Assembly (NCBI RefSeq): GCF_030816965.1
Contig: NZ_JAUSYQ010000002.1
Coordinates: forward strand, 2,108,001 to 2,172,000
From: Streptomyces canus
GTDB taxonomy: Bacteria; Actinomycetota; Actinomycetes; Streptomycetales; Streptomycetaceae
Length of the DNA: 64,000 bases
Direction: 5' to 3'
Numbering within the stretch: position 1 is the first letter of the stretch; every line of letters begins with the position of its first letter. Below are positions 33,098 to 42,019 of this stretch, one piece after another. The translations under genes and the position numbers were made by a program. The notes under the pieces were generated by a model. The model saw only the letters and a list, made by a program, of their open reading frames with translations. It searched no databases and had not been told where the DNA came from.

Positions 33098-34528
33098 TCA
33101 GATGATTCCGAAGAGGATGCCCGCCCCGAGGATGATCAGGCAGGTGAGCGCCGCCCACTTGACCACGAACCTGGTGTGGTCGCCGAACTCCACCTTGGCC
33201 ATGCCGACCAGGACGTACACGGCCGGGACGAGCGGGCTCGACATGTGCAGCGGCTGGCCGACGAGGGAGGCGCGGGCCATTTCCAGCGGGGTGACACCGT
33301 GCGCCGCGCCGGCCTCGGCGAGGACCGGGAGGACGCCGAAGTAGAAACCGTCGTTCGACATGAAGTAGGTGAGCGGGAGGCTCAGGATGCCGGTGACGAG
33401 GGCCATGTGCGGGCCCATGCCGTCGGGGATGACGTCCACCATCCAGCGGGCCATGTGGTCGACCATGCCGGTGCCCTGGAGGACGCCGGTGAAGACGGCG
33501 GCGGCGAAGACCATGCCGGAGACGTTGAGGACGTTGTCGGCGTGGGCGGCCAGGCGGGCCTTCTGGTCCGGGATGTGCGGGAAGTTCACGGTGAGCGCGA
33601 GCGCGGCGCCGATCAGGAACAGCACCGGGATCGGCAGCCACTCCATGATCATCGCGGTGAGCAGGGTGAGCGTGAGCAGGGCGTTGAACCAGTAGAGCTT
33701 GGGACGCAGGGTGGCCCGGTTCGGGTCGAGGACCTGGAAGCGCTCCGCGTCGCCGGCCTCGTCCTCGTCCTCGGCGTCGGTGCCGGAGCCGGAGCCGCCG
33801 GTGACCTTGTCCGTGGCGGAGGCACCGGAACCAGAGGCACCGGAACCGGCGCCGACCAGGACCGTCTCGGTCTCCTCGACCTTCTCCTCGACCAGGACGT
33901 CGCTCAGGGTGAGCACGCCCAGCCGCTTGCGCTCGCGCTTGCCGAGCACGTACGAGAGGACGAAGACGCCCAGCAGTCCGACGGCCAGGGCCGGGATCAT
34001 CGGGACGAAGATGTCGCTGGCGTCGAGCTTCAGCGCGGTGGCGGCGCGGGCCGTCGGGCCGCCCCAGGGCAGGGTGTTCATCACGCCGTTGGCCATGGCG
34101 GCGACACCGGTCATGACGACCAGGCTCATCTTCAGGCGCTTGTACAGCGGGTACATCGCCGACACGGTGATCATGAAGGTGGTCGAGCCGTCGCCGTCGA
34201 GGGAGACGATCGCGGCGAGGATCGCCGTACCGACGACGATCCGCATCGGGTCGGCCTTCGCGAACTTCAGGATTCCGCGGACGACCGGGTCGAAGAGGCC
34301 GACGTCGATCATCACGCCGAAGTAGACGATCGCGAACATGAGCATCGCCGCGGTGGGGGCGAGGCTGGTGACGCCGTCGATGACGTAGTCACCGAGCTTG
34401 GCGCCCTTCCCGACGAAGACGCAGAACAGTGCCGGGATCAGTACGAGCGCCGCGATCGGCGACATCTTCTTCAGCATGATCAGGACCAGGAAGGTCGCGA
34501 TCATGGCGAAGCCGAGGATGGTCAGCAT
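33098..34528 (-). CDS. CitMHS-family divalent-metal:citrate symporter
   Basis: The 476-residue membrane protein matches the CitM/CitH family: MLTILGFAMIATFLVLIMLKKMSPIAALVLIPALFC start, SLDGDGSTTFMITVSAMYPLYKRL, MANGVMNTLPWGGPTARAA and NDGFYFGVLPVLAEAG. These proteins import citrate complexed with Mg or Ca/Fe. A central cytosolic loop (~205-265) is acidic and glycine/serine-rich with repeats, longer than in Bacillus CitM. No two-component system or other regulator is adjacent. The MFS gene follows after 25 bp. Confidence 0.9.
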   Translation of the reverse strand: MLTILGFAMIATFLVLIMLKKMSPIAALVLIPALFCVFVGKGAKLGDYVIDGVTSLAPTAAMLMFAIVYFGVMIDVGLFDPVVRGILKFAKADPMRIVVGTAILAAIVSLDGDGSTTFMITVSAMYPLYKRLKMSLVVMTGVAAMANGVMNTLPWGGPTARAATALKLDASDIFVPMIPALAVGLLGVFVLSYVLGKRERKRLGVLTLSDVLVEEKVEETETVLVGAGSGASGSGASATDKVTGGSGSGTDAEDEDEAGDAERFQVLDPNRATLRPKLYWFNALLTLTLLTAMIMEWLPIPVLFLIGAALALTVNFPHIPDQKARLAAHADNVLNVSGMVFAAAVFTGVLQGTGMVDHMARWMVDVIPDGMGPHMALVTGILSLPLTYFMSNDGFYFGVLPVLAEAGAAHGVTPLEMARASLVGQPLHMSSPLVPAVYVLVGMAKVEFGDHTRFVVKWAALTCLIILGAGILFGII

Positions 34529-34633
34529 GAGTGGATACCTAACGTTCGCCCTTGAACTCCCACCGGAGTCGGCAGTGCGATGACGTTAGGACTCGTCAAG
34601 CGGCGTTAACAAGACGTTGACATGCGAGCAATA

Positions 34634-34664
34634 AGCGCAAAACTGCTGGTCACAGCTTTGCGCT
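34634..34664. terminator. Hairpin terminator between convergent/divergent units
   Basis: AGCGCAAA / TTTGCGCT (8-bp perfect arms) plus an inner CTG/CAG form a long stem around a 7-base loop. It lies just past the oxidoreductase stop at 34667 and upstream of the citrate-transporter promoter region. It is likely to stop the oxidoreductase transcript. Confidence 0.72.
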
Positions 34665-34666
34665 GC

Positions 34667-36904
34667 TCACAGGGCCGTTACGGCGGCCAGTTTTACCGGT
34701 ACGCCGTTGAGGACCGCGTTGCCCGAGAGCGGGTCGAGCAGGCTGCCGTCGAGGAGCTGGTTGACGTTGACGCCGGGGTCCTTGAGGGCGTGGCTGAGCC
34801 GGGTGCCGGGCCGGTCGTGACCCCAGCCGTGCGGCAGGCTGACCACGCCGGGACGCACCCCGTCGGTGACCTCGGCCTCGGTGACCACCTCTCCCCCGGC
34901 GCCCTTGACCCGCACCGCGGCACCGTCCTTCAACCCGAGCCGCTCGGCGTCCTCGGGGTGGATGTGCAGGGTGCAGCGGTTGGTGCCGCCGGTGAGGGCG
35001 GGGACGTTGTGCATCCAGCTGTTGTTGGAGCGCAGGTGCCGGCGGCCGACGAGGACGAGCCCGTCGGCCCGGTGCCGCAGGGCCTCGCGCAGCCTGGGCA
35101 GGTCGTCCGCGAGGGGCCGCGGCAGCAGTTCGACCTTGCCGCTCCTGGTCTTCAGCGGCTGCGGCAGCCGGGACCGCAGCGGTCCGAGGTCGATGCCGTG
35201 CGGATGCGCGAGCAGCTTGGTGAGGCTCAGCCCGTCCGGTCGTACGCCGAAACCGTCGCCGTAGGGGCCCAGGCGCAGCATCATGTCGAGCCGCCGCTCG
35301 GGGCCGGTGTCGCCGACGAGTGCGGCGGTGAGTTCGCCCGGCTCGCGGCCGTGCACGGGCGAGTGGGCGTCCTTGACGGCCTTGCCGAGGGTCTGACCGA
35401 TGACCAGGTCGTCCACGGCGGACGGGTCGGCGCCGTGCATGCCGGTCGCGGCCAGGGTCAGCCGGGCGAGGATCTCCGTCTCCGCCATCCGGCCGGGCTC
35501 CAGCGGGACGGCGGGGCGGGTGTAGCGGACCTGGTTGCGCACGGCGAGGGTGTTGAAGGCGAAGTCGTGGTGCGGGCTCTGGGAGGGCGGGGGCGGCGGC
35601 AGCACGACGTGGGCGTGGCGCGAGGTCTCGTTCAGGTACGGGTCCACGCTGACCATGAAGTCGAGCGAGCCGAGGGCCTTGTCGAGCCGGTCGCCGTCGG
35701 GGGCGGACAGCACGGGGTTGGCGGCGACGGCGATCAGCGCGCGGACCGGCTCGCCCTCCGCGGTCGCGGTGTCGATCTCCTCGGCGAGCGCGGAGAGCGG
35801 CAACTCGCCCTTGGCCTCCGGGTGTCGGCTCACCCGGGAGTGCCAGCGGCCGAGCGCGAATCCGTGGCTGGGCCCCGCGGGCCGGGGCGTCCGGTCGGTG
35901 GCCGCCTGCGGGAAGAGCGCGCCGCCTGGCCGGTCGAGGTTGCCGGTGAGGATGTTGAGCACGTCGACGAGCCAGCTGGCCAGGGTGCCGTGCGGGACGG
36001 TGCAGCTGCCGATACGGCCGTATACGGCGGCCGTTGGCGCTGCGGCCAGTTCGCGGGCGAGGGCACGCGTCACGCCGGCGTCCACGTCACAGGCGTCGGC
36101 GACGGCTTCGGGGGTGAAGTCCTGTACGGCTTCCCGTAGTTCGTCGAGCCCCTGGAGGTGCGAGGTCAACTCCCCCGTGTCCACGAGGTCTTCCTCGAAG
36201 AGCACGTGCGCCATGGCGGCGAGGAGCAACGCGTCCGCGCCGGGCCGGATGGCGATGTGCCGGTCGGCGAGCTTTGCCGTGCGGGTGCGGCGGGGGTCGA
36301 GGACGGTGAGGGTGCCGCCGCGGGCCTTGAGCGCCTTGAGCTTGCCGGGGAAGTCGGGGGCGGTGCACAGACTCCCGTTGGACTCCAGGGGATTGGCGCC
36401 GATCAGCAGCAGATGGTCGGTGTGGTCGAGGTCGGGCACGGGGATGGCGTTGGCGTCGCCGTACAGCAGCCCGCTGGAGACGTGCTTGGGCATCTGGTCG
36501 ACCGTGGACGCGGTGAAGACGCTCCGGGTGCCGAGCCCGGCGAGCAGCACCGGCGGGTAGAGGGCACCGGCCATGGTGTGCACGTTGGGGTTGCCGAGGA
36601 CGACCCCGACGGATTTCGCCCCGTACCGGTCGACGGCGCCCCGGATTCCGGCGGCGACCGCGTCGAAGGCCTCCTGCCAGGTGGCCTCGCGCAGCTCCCC
36701 GTCCCGTCGTACAAGGGGCGTGCGCAGCCGGTCCGGGTCCGCGTCGACGGCCCCGAAGGACGCCCCCTTCGGGCAGATGAACCCCTTGCTGAACACGTCG
36801 TCACGGTCGCCGCGGGCGCCGGTGACCCGGGTCCCCTCGACAGTGAGCGTCAGACCACAGGTGGCCTCGCACAGGGGGCAGATACGCAGAGCGGTGCGGG
36901 ACAC
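34667..36904 (-). CDS. Molybdopterin-dependent oxidoreductase (nitrate reductase/formate dehydrogenase-like)
   Basis: The 745-residue protein binds an N-terminal [4Fe-4S] cluster through C9-x2-C12-x3-C16-x27-C44 and then bis-MGD (GVVLGNPNVHTMAGALYPPVLLAGLG; LLLIGANPLESNGSLCTAPDFPGKLKALKARGGTLTVLDPRRT). The C-terminal dinucleotide-binding domain (LHIHPEDAERLGLKDGAAVRVKG) is complete. It is in the assimilatory nitrate reductase / formate dehydrogenase-alpha superfamily. No partner subunit is adjacent, so it may act as a single-subunit enzyme. GTG 36904 has GGGAGGA just upstream; an ATG at 36943 would lie inside the operator palindrome. Its TetR gene is upstream. Confidence 0.88.
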   Translation of the reverse strand: MSRTALRICPLCEATCGLTLTVEGTRVTGARGDRDDVFSKGFICPKGASFGAVDADPDRLRTPLVRRDGELREATWQEAFDAVAAGIRGAVDRYGAKSVGVVLGNPNVHTMAGALYPPVLLAGLGTRSVFTASTVDQMPKHVSSGLLYGDANAIPVPDLDHTDHLLLIGANPLESNGSLCTAPDFPGKLKALKARGGTLTVLDPRRTRTAKLADRHIAIRPGADALLLAAMAHVLFEEDLVDTGELTSHLQGLDELREAVQDFTPEAVADACDVDAGVTRALARELAAAPTAAVYGRIGSCTVPHGTLASWLVDVLNILTGNLDRPGGALFPQAATDRTPRPAGPSHGFALGRWHSRVSRHPEAKGELPLSALAEEIDTATAEGEPVRALIAVAANPVLSAPDGDRLDKALGSLDFMVSVDPYLNETSRHAHVVLPPPPPSQSPHHDFAFNTLAVRNQVRYTRPAVPLEPGRMAETEILARLTLAATGMHGADPSAVDDLVIGQTLGKAVKDAHSPVHGREPGELTAALVGDTGPERRLDMMLRLGPYGDGFGVRPDGLSLTKLLAHPHGIDLGPLRSRLPQPLKTRSGKVELLPRPLADDLPRLREALRHRADGLVLVGRRHLRSNNSWMHNVPALTGGTNRCTLHIHPEDAERLGLKDGAAVRVKGAGGEVVTEAEVTDGVRPGVVSLPHGWGHDRPGTRLSHALKDPGVNVNQLLDGSLLDPLSGNAVLNGVPVKLAAVTAL

Positions 36905-36940
36905 GGGTCCTCCCGGGGCAGCGGTGCCTGTCGGGGTGAG

Positions 36941-36956
36941 CATACCGACCGGTATG
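36941..36956. promoter_or_regulatory. Probable TetR operator
   Basis: CATACCGACCGGTATG has perfect 7-bp arms (CATACCG/CGGTATG) around AC. It lies in the 77-bp gap between the TetR stop and the oxidoreductase GTG. The half-site CATACCGAC is shared with the operators at 4945 and 10365, but the half-sites are set 4 bp closer together. Confidence 0.68.
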
Positions 36957-36981
36957 GATGGAGGGGAGGGGTTGTGGACGG

Positions 36982-37602
36982 TCAGTCCAGAACCCTCGCC
37001 AGATAGGCGCGCAGCATCTCCCGGGCCTCCTGGATGATCCGCTCGTCGCCCTCCGGGGCCATCCGGAAGGCCAGATGGACCAGGGTGTCGGCGGTCTCCA
37101 CGGCGACGAGGAAGGCGCGGCGCAGGTCGTCGTCCGGTTCCCGGGCGAGGTAGCCGGAGAGGAGGTCGGTGAGGCGGTCGGCGACCCGGTGGTTGGGTTC
37201 CGCGTGGCGGGCGCCGACGGGGATCTGGTTGCCGAAGTCGACGAGGGAGAAGCCGGGGGCGGTGCGTTTCATGGCGAGGTACTCGTCGAGGACGACGTCC
37301 ATCGCCGTACGCCAGCCTCCTTCCTCGCCCGACTCCTTGAGGCGGTGGGTGACGCCCTCTGCGAAACGCTCCAGGTTGCGCTGGGCCAGCGCGTCGGCCA
37401 TCTGCCGCTTGTTGCCGAAGAAGCGGTAGACGGAGCCGATGGGCACGCCGGCGCGCTGGGCGACGGCACGCGTGCTCAGGGCGTCGTATCCGACCTCGTC
37501 GAGCAGGTCGGCACAGGCGTCGAGGATTCTGGTCAGCCGTTCGGCGCTGCGCCGCTGCACGGGGGCGCGGCGAAGCGAGGTCGCTTGGGGCACGGGCTTC
37601 AT
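36982..37602 (-). CDS. TetR-family regulator of the molybdopterin oxidoreductase
   Basis: The 206-residue protein has an HTH at about residues 38-80 (EVGYDALSTRAVAQRAGVPIGSVYRFFGNKRQMADALAQRN) with a basic N-terminus. The gene ends 77 bp before the oxidoreductase on the same strand, with an operator-like palindrome in between. AAAGG lies 5 nt before ATG 37602. The inducer is unknown; the oxidoreductase substrate is the obvious candidate. Confidence 0.88.
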   Translation of the reverse strand: MKPVPQATSLRRAPVQRRSAERLTRILDACADLLDEVGYDALSTRAVAQRAGVPIGSVYRFFGNKRQMADALAQRNLERFAEGVTHRLKESGEEGGWRTAMDVVLDEYLAMKRTAPGFSLVDFGNQIPVGARHAEPNHRVADRLTDLLSGYLAREPDDDLRRAFLVAVETADTLVHLAFRMAPEGDERIIQEAREMLRAYLARVLD

Positions 37603-37666
37603 GATGCCTTTCCGCCGTGGTCAGGTGAACCCTGCCACCTGGTACGGAGCCGGGGGCCTGCGGCAC

Positions 37667-38527
37667 TCATCGGCCACCGCCGACACTCGTCGCGACCCGC
37701 GCCTCCGAGACACCGTCGCTCACACCGGCACCGACCCGCAGTTCCGTAACACCGCCACCCGAGCTCACACCGGCACCGCCACCCGAGCCCGCACCGGCCC
37801 ACAGCACCGACACCCCGCCACCCGCGCGCGTACCGGCCTGCAGAACCGAGACCCCGCCCCCCGTGTCCGTCGCCGCCCGGAGGGTCCACGCCTCGCCGGC
37901 TCCCGCGCCCGCGACCCGCGCGTCCGGGAGTTCGCCGCCCGCCCCCGTGGTGACCCGCGAGGACGTAGAGCCGTCCTGCGGTTCCAGGGAGCCCGGCTTC
38001 GCGGCACCGCCGCCGCTCCCCGCCGGCTGTGGTTCCGAGGCCGTGACGTCCGCCGTGCTCTCCACCGGGTCGCCGTCCACGGCCCACACGGTGCCGTCGT
38101 CGGCGTACAGCCGGGCGGTGACCTTGTGGGTGCCCTGGGGGACGTACGCGGCCGCGAGGCGGCAGGACGGGGCGCGGAGGGTGGTGACGGGACGGTCGTC
38201 CACGAAGACGACGGCGACGCCGCGGCCGGAGACCGCCTTCGCCTTCGTCCCGGCGGGCGAGAAGGTGAAGTTCTCGATGGTCAGGCGCACCGACCAGCTG
38301 TCGTCGGAGTTCGGCTGCACCTGTATGCCCACGTCGGGGGCGTTGTCCTTGTCCACTTCGCGGTAGTGCCGCCCCTCCTCATCGGTGTCGTCGAGGACCT
38401 TGCCCACCGGTGAGACCGACTGTCCGTCCTTACGCTCCTGCGCCCCACTGGCGCCACAGCTCACGGATCCGGTCACCAGCACGACACAGACCGCGAGCAG
38501 GGCAATGAGTCCCCGCATCCACGACAT
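37667..38527 (-). CDS. Putative lipoprotein with low-complexity C-terminus
   Basis: The 286-residue product begins MSWMRGLIALLAVCVVLVTGSVSCGAS, with a likely lipobox cysteine (VSC) at about residue 24. A folded domain (~residues 50-180: IQVQPNSDDSWSVRLTIENFTFSPAG..., VFVDDRPVTTLRAPSCRLAAAYVPQGTHKVTARLYADDGTVWAVDG) resembles a superoxide-dismutase-like or immunoglobulin-like beta sandwich. The last ~100 residues are Gly/Ala/Val-rich degenerate repeats (GGGVSVL, GGGVTEL). No known family was recognised. It may be a surface lipoprotein. The repeats may be an expansion, and coding use of the very end is less certain. Confidence 0.65.
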   Translation of the reverse strand: MSWMRGLIALLAVCVVLVTGSVSCGASGAQERKDGQSVSPVGKVLDDTDEEGRHYREVDKDNAPDVGIQVQPNSDDSWSVRLTIENFTFSPAGTKAKAVSGRGVAVVFVDDRPVTTLRAPSCRLAAAYVPQGTHKVTARLYADDGTVWAVDGDPVESTADVTASEPQPAGSGGGAAKPGSLEPQDGSTSSRVTTGAGGELPDARVAGAGAGEAWTLRAATDTGGGVSVLQAGTRAGGGVSVLWAGAGSGGGAGVSSGGGVTELRVGAGVSDGVSEARVATSVGGGR

Positions 38528-38667
38528 GCCCGGGAGCGTAGAACACAGGTCCGACACCGCGAATCCCCCTGGGGTCTGGTTCTCGCTCTCCTCCCTGAGG
38601 AGGTCACGGCGGGGAAATCGGTTCCAGGGAACGGCCTCTTGCGCCGACGAAACCGCAATCCTACGGT

Positions 38668-38680
38668 GTTCCATAGGAAT
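38668..38680. promoter_or_regulatory. Inverted repeat upstream of hmgA
   Basis: GTTCCATAGGAAT contains TTCC-ATA-GGAA (perfect 4-bp arms, extended by G/T). It lies 20 bp upstream of the hmgA ATG, overlapping where the promoter should be. A repressor such as the GntR regulator downstream could bind it. It is short and may be chance. Confidence 0.4.
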
Positions 38681-38700
38681 CAGACCGCAAGGGAGCGATC

Positions 38701-40047
38701 ATGAGCGGGGACACAGCGATCACGCGCGGCGGCGCACGCAAGGCCGCCGAGGGCTTGGCCCATCTCTCCGGATTCGGCAACGAGCACGCCTCGGAGGCTG
38801 TCCCGGGCGCCCTGCCCGAGGGCCGCAACGCCCCGCAGCGCGCCCCCCTCGGCCTGTACGCGGAGCAGCTCAGCGGTACGGCGTTCACCGAGCCCCGCGC
38901 CCACAACCGCCGCTCCTGGCTGTACCGGATCCGCCCCTCCGCCGCGCACCCGGCGTTCACCCACACCCACAACGGCCGGATCCGTACGGCCCCCTTCACC
39001 GAGTCGGTCCCGGACCCGAACCGGCTGCGCTGGAACCCCCTGCCGGAGCCCACCGAGGGCACCGACTTCCTCGCCGGCCTGTGGACCCTCGGCGGCAACG
39101 GCGACGTCACCCAGCGCACCGGTATGGCCGTGCACCTCTACCACGCCACCGATTCCATGGACCGCGTCTTCAGCGACGCCGACGGCGAACTGCTGATCGT
39201 CCCGGAGCGCGGCGGGCTGTTGCTGCGCACGGAGTTCGGGCTGCTTCATGTGGAGCCGGGCCAGGTGGCGCTGATCCCTCGTGGGGTGCGCTTCCGTGTG
39301 GAGCTGCTGGACGAGTCCGCGCGCGGTTATGTGTGCGAGAACTACGGTGCCCCCTTCCAACTCCCTGACCTCGGCCCGATCGGCGCCAACGGCCTCGCCA
39401 ACCCCCGCGACTTCCGGGCTCCCGTCGCCGCCTACGAGGACGTCGAGGGGCCGGTGGAGGTGGTCAACAAGTTCTGCGGCAACCTCTGGACCGCGACCTA
39501 CGACCACTCCCCGCTCGACGTGGTCGCCTGGCACGGCAACCATGTGCCGTACGTCTACGACCTGCGCCGCTTCAACGTCATCGGCAGCATCTCCTACGAC
39601 CATCCCGACCCGTCGATCTTCACCGTGCTGACGTCCCCGTCGGACACCCCCGGGCTGGCCGGCGTCGACTTCGTCGTGTTCGCACCGCGCTGGCTGGTCG
39701 GCGAGGACACCTTCCGGCCGCCGTACTTCCACCGGAACGTGATGAGCGAGTACATGGGACTGATCCAGGGCGCCTACGACGCGAAGGCCTCCGGCGAAGG
39801 GGGCTTCGTGCCCGGCGGCGGCTCCCTGCACAACATGATGTCGGCGCACGGGCCGGACCGGGAGACGTTCGACCGGGCGAGCGCGGCCGAGCTGAAGCCG
39901 CAGAAGGTCGACGACGGGCTCGCGTTCATGTTCGAGACGCGCTGGCCGGTGACGCTCACCGCGCACGCGGCCCGGGCGGACCACCTCCAGCCGCACTACG
40001 ACGACGTGTGGCGCGGCCTCGAACGTCACTTCCGCCCGTTGCACTGA
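38701..40047 (+). CDS. hmgA: Homogentisate 1,2-dioxygenase
   Basis: The 448-residue enzyme is full length for the family and aligns throughout: [36 protein letters not shown] start, SWLYRIRPS, ...[21 protein letters not shown], and the Fe(II)-ligand region [16 protein letters not shown]...[11 protein letters not shown]...[18 protein letters not shown]...[10 protein letters not shown]. It opens the homogentisate ring to maleylacetoacetate in tyrosine/phenylalanine catabolism and limits melanin-type pigment. AGGGAG precedes the ATG. Maleylacetoacetate isomerase and fumarylacetoacetase are not adjacent. A GntR regulator follows. Confidence 0.96.
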   Translation: MSGDTAITRGGARKAAEGLAHLSGFGNEHASEAVPGALPEGRNAPQRAPLGLYAEQLSGTAFTEPRAHNRRSWLYRIRPSAAHPAFTHTHNGRIRTAPFTESVPDPNRLRWNPLPEPTEGTDFLAGLWTLGGNGDVTQRTGMAVHLYHATDSMDRVFSDADGELLIVPERGGLLLRTEFGLLHVEPGQVALIPRGVRFRVELLDESARGYVCENYGAPFQLPDLGPIGANGLANPRDFRAPVAAYEDVEGPVEVVNKFCGNLWTATYDHSPLDVVAWHGNHVPYVYDLRRFNVIGSISYDHPDPSIFTVLTSPSDTPGLAGVDFVVFAPRWLVGEDTFRPPYFHRNVMSEYMGLIQGAYDAKASGEGGFVPGGGSLHNMMSAHGPDRETFDRASAAELKPQKVDDGLAFMFETRWPVTLTAHAARADHLQPHYDDVWRGLERHFRPLH

Positions 40048-40074
40048 CCGATCCGCGGAAGGTACGGATAGCCC

Positions 40075-40824
40075 GTGACCTCCTTCGCCCCGGACTCGAT
40101 CGTCCTGAACCGCAAGCTGCCGCTCTGGTACCAGGTGTCGCAGTCCCTGCGTGCCTCGATACTCGGCCGCTCACCCCAGGACCCGCTCCGCCTGCCCACC
40201 GAGGAACAGCTGGCCGGCCACTACGGCGTGAGCGTGCTGACCATGCGGCAGGCGCTGAAGGAGCTGGAGGACGAGGGGCTGATCTCCCGCCACCGCCGCC
40301 GGGGCACCTTCATCGAGCCGGACGCCCGCCGGGGCACCCCCGTCCGGCTGCTCGGCTCGGTGGACGCGATCGTGGCCCAGCAGTCCGGCATGACGACCGA
40401 GCTGCTGGAGCACGGCAAGTCGCCCGTGCCGCCCGAACTGGCCGAGCACTTCCCGGAATTGGACGAGGTGGCCGCGTACCACCGACTGCGCAGCGACGAG
40501 AAGACAGGCGAGCCGACCAACCACGCCCGCAACTACGTCCGCCCCGGACTGGCCGCGCGCATCGACCCGTCGGATCTGGCGCGATGGCCGATGACCAAGG
40601 TGCTGCGGGACGTCGTCGGGGCGGACATCGGCCGCATCACGGACACCGTGGAGGCGCGTCTCGCGGACCCGGAGACCGCCCGGCTGCTCCAAGTCCCGTT
40701 GCTCAGCCCGATCCTGCACTACACGGGGGTCACCTACGACACGGACGGCCGGGTGCTGGACGTGGCGGTGATCCACTACCGGGGCGACCGCTTCTCCTTC
40801 ACGGTGACCCTGGACGCCACATGA
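40075..40824 (+). CDS. GntR-family regulator with UTRA domain
   Basis: The 249-residue protein has an N-terminal GntR winged helix (LPLWYQVSQSLRASI...LRLPTEEQLAGHYGVSVLTMRQALKELEDEGLISRHRRRGTF, residues ~15-75) and a C-terminal UTRA effector domain. The start is GTG 40075, 28 bp after the hmgA stop. It could be cotranscribed with hmgA and act on tyrosine catabolism, sensing an aromatic acid; this is inferred from position only. Confidence 0.88.
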   Translation: MTSFAPDSIVLNRKLPLWYQVSQSLRASILGRSPQDPLRLPTEEQLAGHYGVSVLTMRQALKELEDEGLISRHRRRGTFIEPDARRGTPVRLLGSVDAIVAQQSGMTTELLEHGKSPVPPELAEHFPELDEVAAYHRLRSDEKTGEPTNHARNYVRPGLAARIDPSDLARWPMTKVLRDVVGADIGRITDTVEARLADPETARLLQVPLLSPILHYTGVTYDTDGRVLDVAVIHYRGDRFSFTVTLDAT

Positions 40825-40864
40825 GCTCACCGGCCCCGACTGCCTGTCGGCGGAAGGTCGTACG

Positions 40865-42019
40865 ATGCCCAGCGTGACGCACGACGACGCTCCGGCGCTG
40901 GCGGACCTCATGCCGTGGTCCGTCGCACCGCCGCGGCTCGGCCGGGGGTGGCCGACGGGCCCCGACGCCGCCTCCCTGAAAGCCCGCTGGGACGCCCTGC
41001 TGAAGGCCGAGGGACCCGACCGGGAAGCCCTGTTCGAGCCCACCCGCTCCCGCACCCTGCGCTCGGCGGTCGGGCAGCTGCCGGGGCGGACGGGCGGCAC
41101 CGAGAGGCTCGCGCGCGCCACCGGCCCCTGCCCGGAGCCGGTACGGGTCCTGCGCGCGCCCTTCGACGAGCAGTGGCTGATCCCGGACCACCGGCTGATC
41201 GACGCGGCCCGGCCCGAGCTCTGGCGGGTGGCGGACGAGCACCAGGTGTTCGTGGTGGAGACACCCACGGACAGCCACGGCCCCCAGCTCCTGGCCACCT
41301 CCCTCCTCCCCCTGCTCCGCCCCGGCCGGGTACGCCCCCTGTACCGCCGCCCGGGCGGCACGGAGCCGAACCTGGCCCCGGGGCTCCTGAAGCACCTGCG
41401 GACGCGCCTCGGGACCACGGTGGAACCCCTGGACGCCCTCGCCTGGATCCTGGCGGCGATCCGCCCGGACCTCACCGTCCCGCTCACCGACGACCCCGAA
41501 CTGTGGTCCCGCGGCGTCGAGTCGGGCCACCGCGTCCTCTGGCTGATGCGCCGCGACGGCGACCGCCCCAAGCTGCCCGGAGGCCGCCGCCCCTACGTCC
41601 GCGCACCCCTGCCGTCCCGTCCCCTGACCCTGGACTACGACCGCGACGAGGAGGCCCTGCTGCTGGACGAGGGCCGCATCTCCCCCGTACCGCCGAAGGC
41701 CTGGGACTTCGAGGCCGGCGGAGTGCGGGTCCTGGAGCAGTGGTTCACGGCCCGCGTCACGGAACCGGAGCCGGGCACGTTGTCCGCGATCCGGCCCGCG
41801 ACATGGCCGCAGCCGTGGACCTCGGAGCTCCTCGAACTGATCACCGTGCTGGCCCTGCTGGCGGATCTCCAGCCCCTCCAGGACGAGTCGACGCCCCGGA
41901 TCACGGCGAGCGAGCTGCGCCAGGCGGGGGTCCTGCCCGTCCCGGACTCGTCACGCAGGCCGGCCTCGGTCCTGGACGGGCACGAGGAGGGGCCGGAGGG
42001 GCAGCTCGCCCTGCTCTAG
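40865..42019 (+). CDS. Orphan type ISP restriction/modification C-terminal (specificity-like) domain protein
   Basis: This 384-residue soluble protein resembles the C-terminal target-recognition region of type ISP (single-polypeptide) restriction enzymes: LRAPFDEQWLIPDHRLIDAARPELWRVADEHQVFVVE, RRPGGTEPNLAPGLLKHL, ALAWILAA. No helicase, nuclease or methyltransferase motif (no DPPY/NPPY) is in this gene or beside it. Streptomyces carry stand-alone homologues usually labelled as type ISP enzymes. A DNA-binding or phage-related role is possible but unproven. GGAAGG precedes ATG 40865. It meets the TetR gene tail to tail, sharing a CTAG. Confidence 0.65.
   Translation: MPSVTHDDAPALADLMPWSVAPPRLGRGWPTGPDAASLKARWDALLKAEGPDREALFEPTRSRTLRSAVGQLPGRTGGTERLARATGPCPEPVRVLRAPFDEQWLIPDHRLIDAARPELWRVADEHQVFVVETPTDSHGPQLLATSLLPLLRPGRVRPLYRRPGGTEPNLAPGLLKHLRTRLGTTVEPLDALAWILAAIRPDLTVPLTDDPELWSRGVESGHRVLWLMRRDGDRPKLPGGRRPYVRAPLPSRPLTLDYDRDEEALLLDEGRISPVPPKAWDFEAGGVRVLEQWFTARVTEPEPGTLSAIRPATWPQPWTSELLELITVLALLADLQPLQDESTPRITASELRQAGVLPVPDSSRRPASVLDGHEEGPEGQLALL

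Noticed and set aside
36905..36943. ATG 36943 as the oxidoreductase start
   Set aside because: It lies inside the operator palindrome. GTG 36904 has GGGAGGA just upstream and the Fe-S motif begins eight residues later.
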